From positions 1 through 22,530 of the forward strand of contig JAZDEQ010000064.1 in the NCBI GenBank assembly GCA_043808565.1: a DNA stretch of 22,530 bases. The letters are read 5' to 3'. Both the position numbers and the translations under genes were made by a program. The stretch is from UBA12403 sp043808565 (GTDB lineage: Bacteria; Patescibacteriota; Patescibacteriia; UBA9934; GWF2-40-263). Under the pieces are notes generated by a model that saw only the letters and a list, made by a program, of their open reading frames with translations, was not told the DNA's origin and ran no database searches. Of this stretch, positions 15,698-22,403 are shown piece by piece (position 1 is the first letter of the stretch; each line of letters begins with the position of its first letter).

Positions 15698-15814
15698 TTG
15701 TCTTTCTACGAATGGACTATCGCAATCGCCATTGGTGTGGCTCTGGGCACGCTTCCGTTGAATCTTCTTCTGGTGGTGTTGAGCCTTTATCTGAAGAAGA
15801 TTGCCAACAATTAG
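15698..15814 (+). CDS. 38-residue single-pass membrane protein
   Basis: A TTG start at 15698 is placed 6 nt after a strong AAGGAGAG Shine-Dalgarno site (15686-15693). The product begins MSFYEWTIAI and ends YLKKIANN. Residues about 6-32 form one hydrophobic membrane segment (AIAIGVALGTLPLNLLLVVL), with a short basic C-terminus. Codons ending in C and CTG/CTT are more frequent than in neighbouring genes. A small hairpin (GTGATAGG with CCTCATCAC, 15659-15684) sits just before the ribosome site, and a GC-rich terminator follows. I know no family. The good ribosome site plus flanking terminators make a real gene plausible. Confidence 0.5.
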   Translation: MSFYEWTIAIAIGVALGTLPLNLLLVVLSLYLKKIANN

Positions 15815-15834
15815 TCGCGGCTAGGCCAATTCTA

Positions 15835-15873
15835 GGCCGGACTCTATCAAGAGCCCGGCCGTACTGTTTTTAT
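15835..15873 (+). terminator. Terminator after the 38-residue gene
   Basis: GGCCGGACTCT pairs with AGAGCCCGGCC (one A-C mismatch) around a 4-nt loop and is followed by GTACTGTTTTTATT. It fits an intrinsic terminator 20 nt after the TAG stop. Confidence 0.75.
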
Positions 15874-15882
15874 TAGTTTGTC

Positions 15883-15914
15883 TCAAGGTATCAGAAATAC
15901 CTTGATTTTCGTTT
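15883..15914 (+). terminator. Second hairpin with T-rich tail
   Basis: TCAAGGTAT pairs perfectly with ATACCTTGA around CAGAA, followed by TTTTCGTTT. It lies 10 nt beyond the first terminator and could be a back-up terminator or the 3' end of a small RNA. Confidence 0.55.
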
Positions 15915-15943
15915 AACGCATTTTAAACGGTCGGCGTTTTGTT

Positions 15944-16085
15944 GGTTGTTACTAATCTACCCGCCGTCGCTAGGACTATGGCGGGCACAGCAAATTGGCT
16001 ACGAATATTGGTTAATAAAAAAAGAATAATCTACCTCCTCTTTTAATTAGTAGGATTCGTGAAGATTAGTAGATTAGTAACAACC
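15944..16085. repeat. Inverted-repeat element with 17-bp perfect ends
   Basis: GGTTGTTACTAATCTAC (15944-15960) and its exact reverse complement (16069-16085) bound a 108-nt interior. The interior begins with a CCCGCC/GGCGGG hairpin (15959-15987, containing GTCGC and CTATGG words) and includes further TAATCTAC and GATTAGTAG words. No ORF is seen. The 15455-16215 gap therefore holds a tandem repeat, two doubtful or small ORFs, three hairpins and this element. Confidence 0.8.
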
Positions 16086-16215
16086 AGTAATCCAACTTAG
16101 TGTCGTCTAAGTTACATTGTGCGACACATTGTTTTTGACTTTAAAAAAGGCTTGGAGTAGCCTTCTGAAAGAAACAGGTCCACTACCCCCAATCTTTTTA
16201 TCTTGGAGAAAAACC

Positions 16216-16512
16216 ATGGGTGCCATCGTGATTTCGGCTGTCTTCATTCTTTTGGGCGTTGTCTCGTTGGCTTTGGCAGCCATCAGAATCTCTCCTCATC
16301 TTGGAAGATTCCCCGACGGTTTCGGTGAGCCGCTCATTCTAGCTGTCATTGCTTCAATATTGATCGGTAATGCCCTGGTGGTTCTTGAAACCAGGATAGC
16401 GATTAACACCTCGCTTCTCGTAACGGCCGGTACTCCGTTAATAATCATTATTTCGATTGCGATTGGACTTTTTTTAGGCCGAGTTCGCAACAGACGTAAT
16501 GAAAAAAAATGA
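16216..16512 (+). CDS. 98-residue three-pass membrane protein, unknown function
   Basis: I choose ATG 16216 because a GGAG ribosome site (16205-16208) lies 7 nt before it. An in-frame TTG at 16117 would add 33 residues that read poorly. The protein begins MGAIVISAVF. It has membrane segments at about 2-23, 37-57 and 63-88, and ends in a basic tail RVRNRRNEKK, probably cytoplasmic. A soluble loop RISPHLGRFPDGFGEP joins the first two segments. Codon use (ATC, CTC, GTC frequent) differs from pgi and gltX. No family is recognised. It is closed by two hairpins. Confidence 0.65.
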   Translation: MGAIVISAVFILLGVVSLALAAIRISPHLGRFPDGFGEPLILAVIASILIGNALVVLETRIAINTSLLVTAGTPLIIIISIAIGLFLGRVRNRRNEKK

Positions 16513-16532
16513 GAGTGCTGCGGCCGTCTTTT

Positions 16533-16559
16533 CCCCACCAGGGTTTCATCTTGGTGGGG
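16533..16559 (+). terminator. GC-rich hairpin after the 98-residue gene
   Basis: CCCCACCA and TGGTGGGG pair perfectly around an 11-nt loop. No T-run follows directly, so it probably acts with the next palindrome. Confidence 0.55.
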
Positions 16560-16578
16560 CTCGTCGTTTATGTGTCGT

Positions 16579-16616
16579 AAAAATAAAATCATACCGATCG
16601 GTATGATTTTATTTTT
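16579..16616. terminator. Bidirectional terminator: perfect 38-nt palindrome
   Basis: Two 19-nt arms centred on ACCGATCGGT are perfect complements and end in AAAAATAAAA on one side and TTTTATTTTT on the other. The palindrome lies between convergent genes (+ strand gene ending 16512, - strand gene ending 16629), so it can terminate transcription from both sides. Confidence 0.85.
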
Positions 16617-16628
16617 ATCTCAACTTAA

Positions 16629-16844
16629 TTAAGAAGAAAAGCCAAACAACAGCATGAAATCAGGAAAATACGCCAGAACCAGCATAACAATGCCAATAAG
16701 CCAAGCGATCGTTAATACCGTGATGAAAGCTTTAATATTAGGATCTTCCTTCACAACCTCTAAAATCATCCAAGCAGCAAAAGCCGCAAAACCAAGTAAC
16801 GGTAAAATGAAAAGGGCCCAACCAGTAATTTTAAGCCAAGGCAT
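16629..16844 (-). CDS. 71-residue two-pass membrane protein, unknown function
   Basis: Starts MPWLKITGWALF at ATG 16844. Two hydrophobic segments lie at about residues 7-30 and 41-63, separated by the charged loop EVVKEDPNIKAF. No motif or family is recognised. No clear ribosome site is seen. It ends 12 nt from the bidirectional palindrome. A G-rich tandem repeat separates it from the M23 peptidase gene upstream, so co-transcription is possible. Confidence 0.55.
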   Translation of the reverse strand: MPWLKITGWALFILPLLGFAAFAAWMILEVVKEDPNIKAFITVLTIAWLIGIVMLVLAYFPDFMLLFGFSS

Positions 16845-16868
16845 ATTTAAAAGTGGTGAAGTGTTTAA

Positions 16869-16899
16869 AGTCGTGGAGTGGTGGAGTCTTGGAGTCGTG
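16869..16899. repeat. Short tandem GTGGAGT/GGAGTC words
   Basis: About three imperfect copies of a GTCGTGGAGT-like unit lie between the M23 gene stop and the small membrane gene start. No inverted partner is nearby. Confidence 0.55.
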
Positions 16900-16909
16900 T
16901 TCTAATCCC

Positions 16910-18118
16910 TTAATAAGATACCAGATAATTCATGGGATTGGTAGGAATGCCGTCTTTGCGGACTTCGAAGTGGAGGTGGGGGCCGGTGGACATGCCTGCC
17001 CCGGCCATGCCGGGCTGACCACCAGATAAAGCAATGGTTTCGCCGCGAGCCACAAATTGATCTGTTTCAACTAAAATTTTTGATAAGTGCGCGTATAGTG
17101 TAGCCACGCCATCGGCATGAATGACTAAAATATAGTTTCCGTAAAGTTGACCCAAACGAACCCAGGCTACATAACCAGGAGCCGAGGATTTTATTGGCGT
17201 ACCAACCGGTGTGGGGATATCTGTGCCGGGGTGTTCGAACATGTGCCGGAAAGGATAGGTTGGATCATGAAAAGTGGCGGAAATGCCTTTTAATGGCGTA
17301 ACCGGCCAGGAAAGAGCTGAACTGTCACCGGCTAAATCATTGTCTTTGAGTTTTTGTTCGATGTTATTTTGCAGGCTAGAAATTTGGCGATTAACATACT
17401 GCTCTTCGGCCTGAAGATTATTAAGCAAATCATTGAATTTATCTTCAGAAGCCGCGGTCTGTTCAATTAAAATAAATTTTGATTCTTTTTCTTCATTGAG
17501 CAAAACAATTTTTTTCTCTAAAACTTTTTGCAAATCTTCCAGAGCGATTAGTTTATTTTCTTGATCGGTTTTATAAGCTTGCAGAGTGTCTTTGGTGCTT
17601 TTTACTTCATTAAGCGAAGTGTTTAAATCAGAATTAATAGTTTCGAGTTTTTCGGCTTGATCAAAAAGTTCGGAAAAAGACTGACTGCCCAAAACCCAAT
17701 CAACCATGGAAGTTTTATCCGCGGCGCGGATTTCACGAAGAACAACTTTAATCATTTCTTGTTCTCGCTGAAGAGCCGCAGTTTTTTCGGCAATGGAATT
17801 ATCAATAACGCGAATCTCATCGTCAAGTGAAGCGCTTTCTTCATTAGCCACCGTAATTTCTAATTCACTTTGGGCTACCCGATTATTGAGTAATTCAACT
17901 TCATTACTTAGCGAGGCTTGTTGAGATTCGGCTTGGTCGATCTTTTTTTGGTATTCACTGATTTGACTATTGATTTGGTCAACCTTAGCTTTACGAGCGG
18001 CGATTTCATCATTGATAGCCTGAAGGTCATTGGTCGTCTCAGCTTGAACAAAAAAAGTCTTGGTTGGAAAAACCAGAAAGGAGAGTACGAGAATTAAGAT
18101 TGTTTTCCTCCAAAACAT
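16910..18118 (-). CDS. EnvC-like coiled-coil M23 peptidoglycan peptidase
   Basis: A secreted or anchored wall hydrolase of the EnvC/M23 type, acting in septal splitting or wall remodelling. I start at ATG 18118 (402 residues) because this places a clean signal peptide first (MFWRKTILILVLSFLVF, about residues 1-27). The longer reading to 18169 adds 17 residues encoded by a GC-rich repeat. A long coiled coil (about 31-255) contains many Q, E and K heptads. The C-terminal LytM/M23 domain has a full zinc site: H296-x3-D300 in HPGTDIP, and H381-L-H383 in GPHLHFEV, with H344 in LYAHLS. It should therefore be enzymatically active, unlike EnvC proteins that only activate amidases. The context of shape and division genes fits. 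Confidence 0.9.
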   Translation of the reverse strand: MFWRKTILILVLSFLVFPTKTFFVQAETTNDLQAINDEIAARKAKVDQINSQISEYQKKIDQAESQQASLSNEVELLNNRVAQSELEITVANEESASLDDEIRVIDNSIAEKTAALQREQEMIKVVLREIRAADKTSMVDWVLGSQSFSELFDQAEKLETINSDLNTSLNEVKSTKDTLQAYKTDQENKLIALEDLQKVLEKKIVLLNEEKESKFILIEQTAASEDKFNDLLNNLQAEEQYVNRQISSLQNNIEQKLKDNDLAGDSSALSWPVTPLKGISATFHDPTYPFRHMFEHPGTDIPTPVGTPIKSSAPGYVAWVRLGQLYGNYILVIHADGVATLYAHLSKILVETDQFVARGETIALSGGQPGMAGAGMSTGPHLHFEVRKDGIPTNPMNYLVSY

Positions 18119-18130
18119 AAAATTGAGAAC

Positions 18131-18168
18131 CACCCCTGCCGTCGCCTTGTGGCAAGCTATGGCAGGCA
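18131..18168. repeat. GC-rich palindromic word upstream of the M23 gene
   Basis: CCTGCC pairs with GGCAGG around GTCGCC...AGCTATG. The same words (CCGTCGC and CTATGGC) occur in the hairpin at 15959-15987, so this is a dispersed repeat. Confidence 0.5.
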
Positions 18169-18175
18169 CGGCCTA

Positions 18176-18335
18176 GCCCCTCCTTGTAAAAACAAGAAGG
18201 AGGGGATGGACGTTTCTTATAGTTTTTTTATTTGCTTATCTTTTTTATTTATTCACCCTTTTTTTTAAATTTTGACAAGAGTTTCTCCTCGTCCATCTCC
18301 CCCTTTTTAAATTTTGGCAAGGGGGAGCCAGAGGG
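18176..18335. repeat. CCCCTCC/GGGGGAG palindromic repeat cluster between gltX and the M23 gene
   Basis: CCCCTCCTT pairs with AAGGAGGGG (about 18176-18204), and CTCCCCCTT pairs with AAGGGGGAG around a TTTAAATTTTGGC loop (about 18297-18327). TTTTAAATTTTGACAAG and TTTTAAATTTTGGCAAG are near-identical direct copies 41 nt apart. The T-rich middle (18217-18270) holds no ORF. Confidence 0.65.
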
Positions 18336-18337
18336 GG

Positions 18338-19807
18338 TTATAATAATAACGACACGGCGTGTTTGATTCGGTTCAATGATTCTTCTTTTCCTAACACCCA
18401 AAGAAGTTCAAAGGGGCTGGGTGAAGTTGCCGAGCCGGAAAGAGCGGCGCGTAATGGCCAAAGTGTGGCGCCGTTTTGTAAACTGTTACTTACAATATAC
18501 TCCCGAATGGCCGGTTCAATCAATTCAACCGAGGATAAAGTTGGTTCGTCAAAATTGGAAATCAAAGTTAGAAGTTTTTCTAATTGCTCTTTTGCTTCTT
18601 CTGGACTTGATTTTTTCCAAACTAAAATTTCTGGCAAATATTCTGGAAGTTTTAAATAAGAAGCAACTCGTTCGACAATATCTGAAAGCAAAACCAAACG
18701 CGATTGTTCAACAGTACAAATTTTATTCAAAATTTCTGGAGCGAGGCTCTTCCCTACCTCGGTCAAATACGGCAAACAAAGCTTTGTCAAATCATCGACC
18801 GACAGCTTGTGGATATATTGGCTGTTCATCCAATTAAGTTTTTCTTTGTCGAAAATAGCTCCTGATTTATTAACTTTTTCAATATCAAAAAGATCAGTAA
18901 ATTCTTGCATGGAGTAGATTTCTTGATCGGCTTTAGGGTTGAAACCGCAAAGGGCCATGTAATTATTGAGAGCTTCAGGAAGATAACCTTTTTTGAGATA
19001 ATCTTCAACAGCCACATCGCCTTGGCGTTTAGAAAGTTTAGAATGGTCTGGATTTAAAATTAGTGGCACGTGCGCAAATTGTGGCGGTTGCCAACCAAAA
19101 GTTTTGTAAAGAATTACATGCTTTGGTGTTGAAGATAGCCATTCATCGGCACGAATAATATGAGAGATTTCCATCATGTGGTCGTCAATAACCACGGCCA
19201 GATGGTAAGTTGGAAAACCATCGGATTTCAAAAGAACTTGATCATCAATATCTTTGTTTTCAAATTTAACATGACCATAAACTAAATCATCAAATTCGGT
19301 GACACCTTCAGGAACTCGAAGACGAATAACATATTTTTCACCGGCCGCCAATTTAGCTTCGATTTCTTCTGGAGCAAGGTTTAAACATTTACGGTCGTAT
19401 TTTGTCGGTAGTTTTGCGAGCTCGTGTTCTTTCCGAACCGCATCGAGTCTTTCACTGGAACAAAAACAATAATAAGCCGAACCTTTTTCGACTAGAACTT
19501 TTGCGTGTTCGCGATAAATATCTGTGCGTTGAGACTGAACGTACGGTCCGTTTTGTCCTACCTCGGTTAAGGTTCCGTCGGCTTTAAGAATTGGACCCTC
19601 ATCAATTTCAATTCTTAGGGTTTTAAGTACTCTAATTAAGCTCTCGGTGGCGCCTGGTACAAAACGAGTCTGATCAGTATCTTCAATGCGTAAAACAAAA
19701 GTGCCGCCATGTTTTTTGGCGAAAAAATAATTGTATAAAACAGTACGTAGGTTACCAATGTGTAGGTAGCCGGTTGGTGAGGGAGCGAAGCGAGTTCTTA
19801 TTGACAT
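18338..19807 (-). CDS. gltX: Glutamyl-tRNA synthetase
   Basis: GluRS charges tRNA-Glu and, in lineages without GlnRS, also tRNA-Gln. The class I HIGH motif appears as PTGYLHIGNL (11-20) and KMSKS as KLSKR (257-261). The connective peptide carries C114-x-C116 and C141, consistent with the zinc site of many bacterial GluRS proteins. The anticodon-binding half (about 310-489) is typical in length. 489 residues is normal. Whether it is discriminating cannot be told from this window. ATG 19807 has no clear ribosome site. Confidence 0.96.
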   Translation of the reverse strand: MSIRTRFAPSPTGYLHIGNLRTVLYNYFFAKKHGGTFVLRIEDTDQTRFVPGATESLIRVLKTLRIEIDEGPILKADGTLTEVGQNGPYVQSQRTDIYREHAKVLVEKGSAYYCFCSSERLDAVRKEHELAKLPTKYDRKCLNLAPEEIEAKLAAGEKYVIRLRVPEGVTEFDDLVYGHVKFENKDIDDQVLLKSDGFPTYHLAVVIDDHMMEISHIIRADEWLSSTPKHVILYKTFGWQPPQFAHVPLILNPDHSKLSKRQGDVAVEDYLKKGYLPEALNNYMALCGFNPKADQEIYSMQEFTDLFDIEKVNKSGAIFDKEKLNWMNSQYIHKLSVDDLTKLCLPYLTEVGKSLAPEILNKICTVEQSRLVLLSDIVERVASYLKLPEYLPEILVWKKSSPEEAKEQLEKLLTLISNFDEPTLSSVELIEPAIREYIVSNSLQNGATLWPLRAALSGSATSPSPFELLWVLGKEESLNRIKHAVSLLL

Positions 19808-19814
19808 AGGGGGA

Positions 19815-19848
19815 CGAAATTACGAATTTTTACGAATATACGAATTTT
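19815..19848. repeat. Short ACGAAT tandem words upstream of gltX
   Basis: Three ACGAAT copies with T-rich spacers (TTACGAATTTTTACGAATATACGAATTT is the pattern, split here into units) echo the arms of the greA-lysS element and the words at 22404-22434. Confidence 0.5.
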
Positions 19849-19861
19849 GTTTTTTGACGTT

Positions 19862-19971
19862 CGTCATTGCGAGGAACGAAGCCGCTGAGTGACGTGGTAA
19901 TCTAATAATTTTATCCGAATATTCTTAGATTGCCACGTCGCCTGACTGCCTGAGAGCTCCTCGCAATGACG
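19862..19971. mobile_element. MITE-like palindromic repeat (GTCATTGCGAGGA family)
   Basis: The terminal inverted repeats CGTCATTGCGAGGA (19862-19875) and TCCTCGCAATGACG (19958-19971) match over all 14 nt. Inner arms GACGTGGTAATCTAA (19891-19905) and TTAGATTGCCACGTC (19925-19939) match with one mismatch. The whole unit is about 110 nt, non-coding and strongly palindromic. It belongs to a dispersed repeat type I know from many bacterial genomes. No transposase is seen in the window. Confidence 0.75.
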
Positions 19972-19991
19972 GCGGGCAAGTAAGCGCCGTC
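19968..19991. other. Hairpin at the MITE-like element boundary
   Basis: GACGGCG (19968-19974) pairs with CGCCGTC (19985-19991) around a 10-nt loop and is followed by TTATTATTT. It lies 19 nt beyond the 3' end of the HD gene (which reads leftward) and could end that transcript only weakly. Confidence 0.4.
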
Positions 19992-20010
19992 TTATTATTT
20001 AAAACAAAAT

Positions 20011-20565
20011 TTACAATCCAAGTTCATTATTAATTTTTTTCATGGCGGTTAAAACTAGTTCGACGAATTGTTCAATGGATAAACCAAGATAAGGTTCGCA
20101 TTTTTTTATTAGTTCACGATTGGCGCCTTTAGCAAAGGATTTTTCGGACATGCGGTTGACCACGCTTTCGGTTTTTAGATCACTGATTTTTTTTGACGGC
20201 AGAACAAGCGTGGCGGCGACAACCAAACCAGTGAGCGGATCAATACATTGCAAGGCTTTGGCCATGCGCGTAGCCGGTTCAATGCCGTGGAGCTCATTGT
20301 GAGTCAAAATGGCCGCGGCGATTTCCTCTGAATATCCGGCGTCTTTTACCATTTGAGCGCCAATTTTGGAGTGTTCGTTGGGCTTGTCTTTGGTTTTTTC
20401 ATAATCAACATCATGAAGAAGTCCGGCCAAACCCCAAGTTTCTACATCTTCACTAAAATGTTCAGCTAAACCTCGCATGGCCGCTTCGACGGCTAGGCAG
20501 TGTTTGATAAGGTTGGTGTTTTGGAGTTTGGATTGGAGTAAGTTTAAAGTTTCTGAACGGGTCAT
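20011..20565 (-). CDS. HD-domain phosphohydrolase
   Basis: The HD superfamily hydrolyses phosphate esters of nucleotides or signalling molecules with a metal pair. The motif set is complete: H22 (KHCLAVE), H51-D52 (GLLHDVDYEKT), H65 (EHSKIG), H89 (LTHNELHG) and D109 (IDPLTG). This is the larger six-ligand-type pattern and suggests a binuclear site. At 184 residues it is a stand-alone HD protein. The substrate is unknown. The second half (about 115-184) is helical and Lys-rich. The ATG lies within a short GGGTCA/TGACCC inverted pair next to the upstream repeat. Confidence 0.85.
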   Translation of the reverse strand: MTRSETLNLLQSKLQNTNLIKHCLAVEAAMRGLAEHFSEDVETWGLAGLLHDVDYEKTKDKPNEHSKIGAQMVKDAGYSEEIAAAILTHNELHGIEPATRMAKALQCIDPLTGLVVAATLVLPSKKISDLKTESVVNRMSEKSFAKGANRELIKKCEPYLGLSIEQFVELVLTAMKKINNELGL

Positions 20566-20571
20566 ATATTA

Positions 20572-20652
20572 TTTGACCCCTCTCTCTTATCTCTCCCCCA
20601 GGGAGAGAGGATTAAGTTGAGCACCTCTCCCCGAGGGAGAGGTTGGGTGAGG
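20572..20652. repeat. Cloverleaf-like CCCCTC/GAGGGG palindromic repeat
   Basis: The outer words ACCCCTC and GAGGGGT enclose two hairpins: CTCTCCC with GGGAGAG, and ACCTCTCCC-CGA-GGGAGAGGT (9 bp, 3-nt loop). This is the widespread GC-rich intergenic repeat type also suggested at 160-222. No ORF is present. Confidence 0.7.
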
Positions 20653-20654
20653 GG

Positions 20655-22394
20655 TTAATTATTTTTTTCAAGATATTTAAGGTAACATTCGTGACAAGCT
20701 ACTTTTTTATTTTGATAAGTAAAATTTTTCGCCGCGCGAATGGCTCGGCCGCAATGAATACAAGAAAAATCAACAAAAATTGGTGAGTTGGTTTCTTTCT
20801 GTAAAGTCAGAAGTCGGCTAATAAAATGTTCATTGGGTGGGGCAATTCTTAGTCGTTTGTAAAATTCTATTTCAGGTTTTAGAAAAGAAAATTGGCGATT
20901 GATTTTTGGATCAAAAATTGGTTTATTAGCCCAATGGTCAGTATCAAAATCGTCAATTGATTCGGGAATTTGTTCAATGGTTCGTCCGGTAGCCGGATCA
21001 AATACAGAGAAACCGCTGGCACCATTGGCATTAGGATCGTATTCTGCCACACCAAAAAGTTTAGCCTCCCCAGGAGTACAACCAAAAGTATTAGGAGCGG
21101 CTGATTCGTAAAAATATGACCCGGCATAGCTGTTGGGAAAAAAGTTGCCATATTCACCTCGTTCTAACATAGCTGACTTAATTTTATCCAACTCAATCCA
21201 ATATTCTTCCTCTGAATATTGTCTATTTAGAATACAAAACTTTTTGTGTTGCAAACCTACACAACCAAAACAATTTTCACAATTGAAACAATGAAAAGAA
21301 TATTCGCAATTTTGACAACGAACTAAGACGCTGGAAAAAAGACAAGATGACGAAAAACTAATTGTCAAACAAGCAAAACAATTGTTACCCCCAACTACTC
21401 CTCCACTAAAGCAAGAATCTGTACTACCCATAGGAGTGACAAAACATTTATAAATATTGGAACAATTTTTTTCTACAAAAAAACCGTCAACAATATTAGT
21501 GGCTTCAGTAATGTATTCACCGGTAGCATTAACGGTGTTCTCATTAAAATTCTCCGGCCAAACAGCTTCGGTTTTCAATAATTGTTGGAATTTATTTTTA
21601 TATTCTAAAAAAATCGAACGTTTACCCAAATCAATAGTGCCAACGGTTTTCTCCCAATCTTCTTTAGTTAATTGTTGATTAAAAAAAAGATATTTTTTAT
21701 TGCGTTTATTAGTCGCGCCAAAACAATTTTCACAACCACGACAATCAAAAAGAAAGGCGCTGTTAAGACAATCTCGTGATTCTCGGATTGTTTTACAATT
21801 ATGAATACGACTGGAATGAAGAACATCGTAAGAATCATTGACCGAATCAGCATAAATACATAAAGCCGAATTTTCCGTTTTTGAATTTAAACCAAAAAAA
21901 CTATTAATTGAAGCACAGGCCATAACAAAGTAACTGTCCTTATCACCAAACGAAGTTAAAGCCAAAGAATTTTCCGGTTCTTTTAAATTTCTGCTGGCAT
22001 TTACCGGCACCGTAGTTTGCAATTGACGAAATTGCGGAAAAAACGGTTGATCAAATTTTGGTTCAAGTTGAATGGAACTAAAATCTTTAGCAAACCATTC
22101 CGAATCGGGCAAAACTTTGATACCGCTATTTGGATTGTATCCACTCAGCACCGGCTTCCCTGTTTCAGGATTTTTATGCCACCACCATTGGTAGTTAGTA
22201 AAAAAGGCACTCAATTTTTTCAAATGAGTTAGAGGGGAAATTTTAAGCGGCGGCACATTAAATTTTTTATACCAACCAATTTCTTCTTCAGTCATCTGCC
22301 ATTTTTCGCCAGTCAAAACACAAGTCCGCTCACCGGGTTGGGTGGCGTCGAGAATTTTTTTAATGGCAGTGTCGTAGTTGGGGGTTTTGGACAT
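20655..22394 (-). CDS. Cysteine-rich CPR-type protein with terminal zinc ribbon, function unknown
   Basis: This 579-residue protein contains 26 Cys, 20 of them between residues 160 and 387, and has no signal peptide. The N-terminal part (about 20-105) has CVLTGEKWQMTEEE, VPPLKISP and a Trp-rich stretch (70-72). PFFPQFRQLQ follows (118-127). The Cys core has two similar blocks, each with C-x2-C-x2-C-F-G (218-226 and 372-377) followed by a Lys-rich turn and an N-x-Q-x-S/T-x-E-E/D motif (239-247 and 390-398). Most Cys spacings are multiples of three residues. The C-terminus is an intact zinc ribbon: C545-x2-C548 and C567-x2-C570. From memory, proteins of this type are common in CPR genomes and carry uninformative names. 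Metal, Fe-S or disulfide chemistry is possible; I will not choose. Confidence 0.7.
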   Translation of the reverse strand: MSKTPNYDTAIKKILDATQPGERTCVLTGEKWQMTEEEIGWYKKFNVPPLKISPLTHLKKLSAFFTNYQWWWHKNPETGKPVLSGYNPNSGIKVLPDSEWFAKDFSSIQLEPKFDQPFFPQFRQLQTTVPVNASRNLKEPENSLALTSFGDKDSYFVMACASINSFFGLNSKTENSALCIYADSVNDSYDVLHSSRIHNCKTIRESRDCLNSAFLFDCRGCENCFGATNKRNKKYLFFNQQLTKEDWEKTVGTIDLGKRSIFLEYKNKFQQLLKTEAVWPENFNENTVNATGEYITEATNIVDGFFVEKNCSNIYKCFVTPMGSTDSCFSGGVVGGNNCFACLTISFSSSCLFSSVLVRCQNCEYSFHCFNCENCFGCVGLQHKKFCILNRQYSEEEYWIELDKIKSAMLERGEYGNFFPNSYAGSYFYESAAPNTFGCTPGEAKLFGVAEYDPNANGASGFSVFDPATGRTIEQIPESIDDFDTDHWANKPIFDPKINRQFSFLKPEIEFYKRLRIAPPNEHFISRLLTLQKETNSPIFVDFSCIHCGRAIRAAKNFTYQNKKVACHECYLKYLEKNN

Positions 22395-22403
22395 ATATAT
22401 TGT

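Noticed and set aside
15455..16100. A structured RNA gene (tmRNA, RNase P RNA, SRP RNA or tRNA) in the gene-poor stretch
   Set aside because: No GTTCGA T-loop, no SRP GGAAGG...AGCAGCC core and no long conserved pairing was found. The hairpins are explained as terminators and repeats.
16133..16161. TTGACT as a -35 for the 98-residue gene
   Set aside because: The -10 at 17-nt spacing would be TAGCCT, a poor match, and the region also folds into small hairpins. I could not support a promoter.
16117..16215. TTG start at 16117 for the small membrane protein
   Set aside because: The added 33 residues lack a ribosome site. ATG 16216 has GGAG at a 7-nt spacing and begins a clean membrane segment.
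18119..18169. Longer N-terminus of the M23 peptidase
   Set aside because: It would be encoded by a GC-rich palindromic repeat and would place 17 residues before an otherwise good signal peptide.
20655..22394. Naming the Cys-rich protein as a CAIB/BAIF CoA-transferase
   Set aside because: I recall that label on similar CPR entries, but nothing in this sequence resembles the CoA-transferase family III. The label looks like a propagated misannotation.
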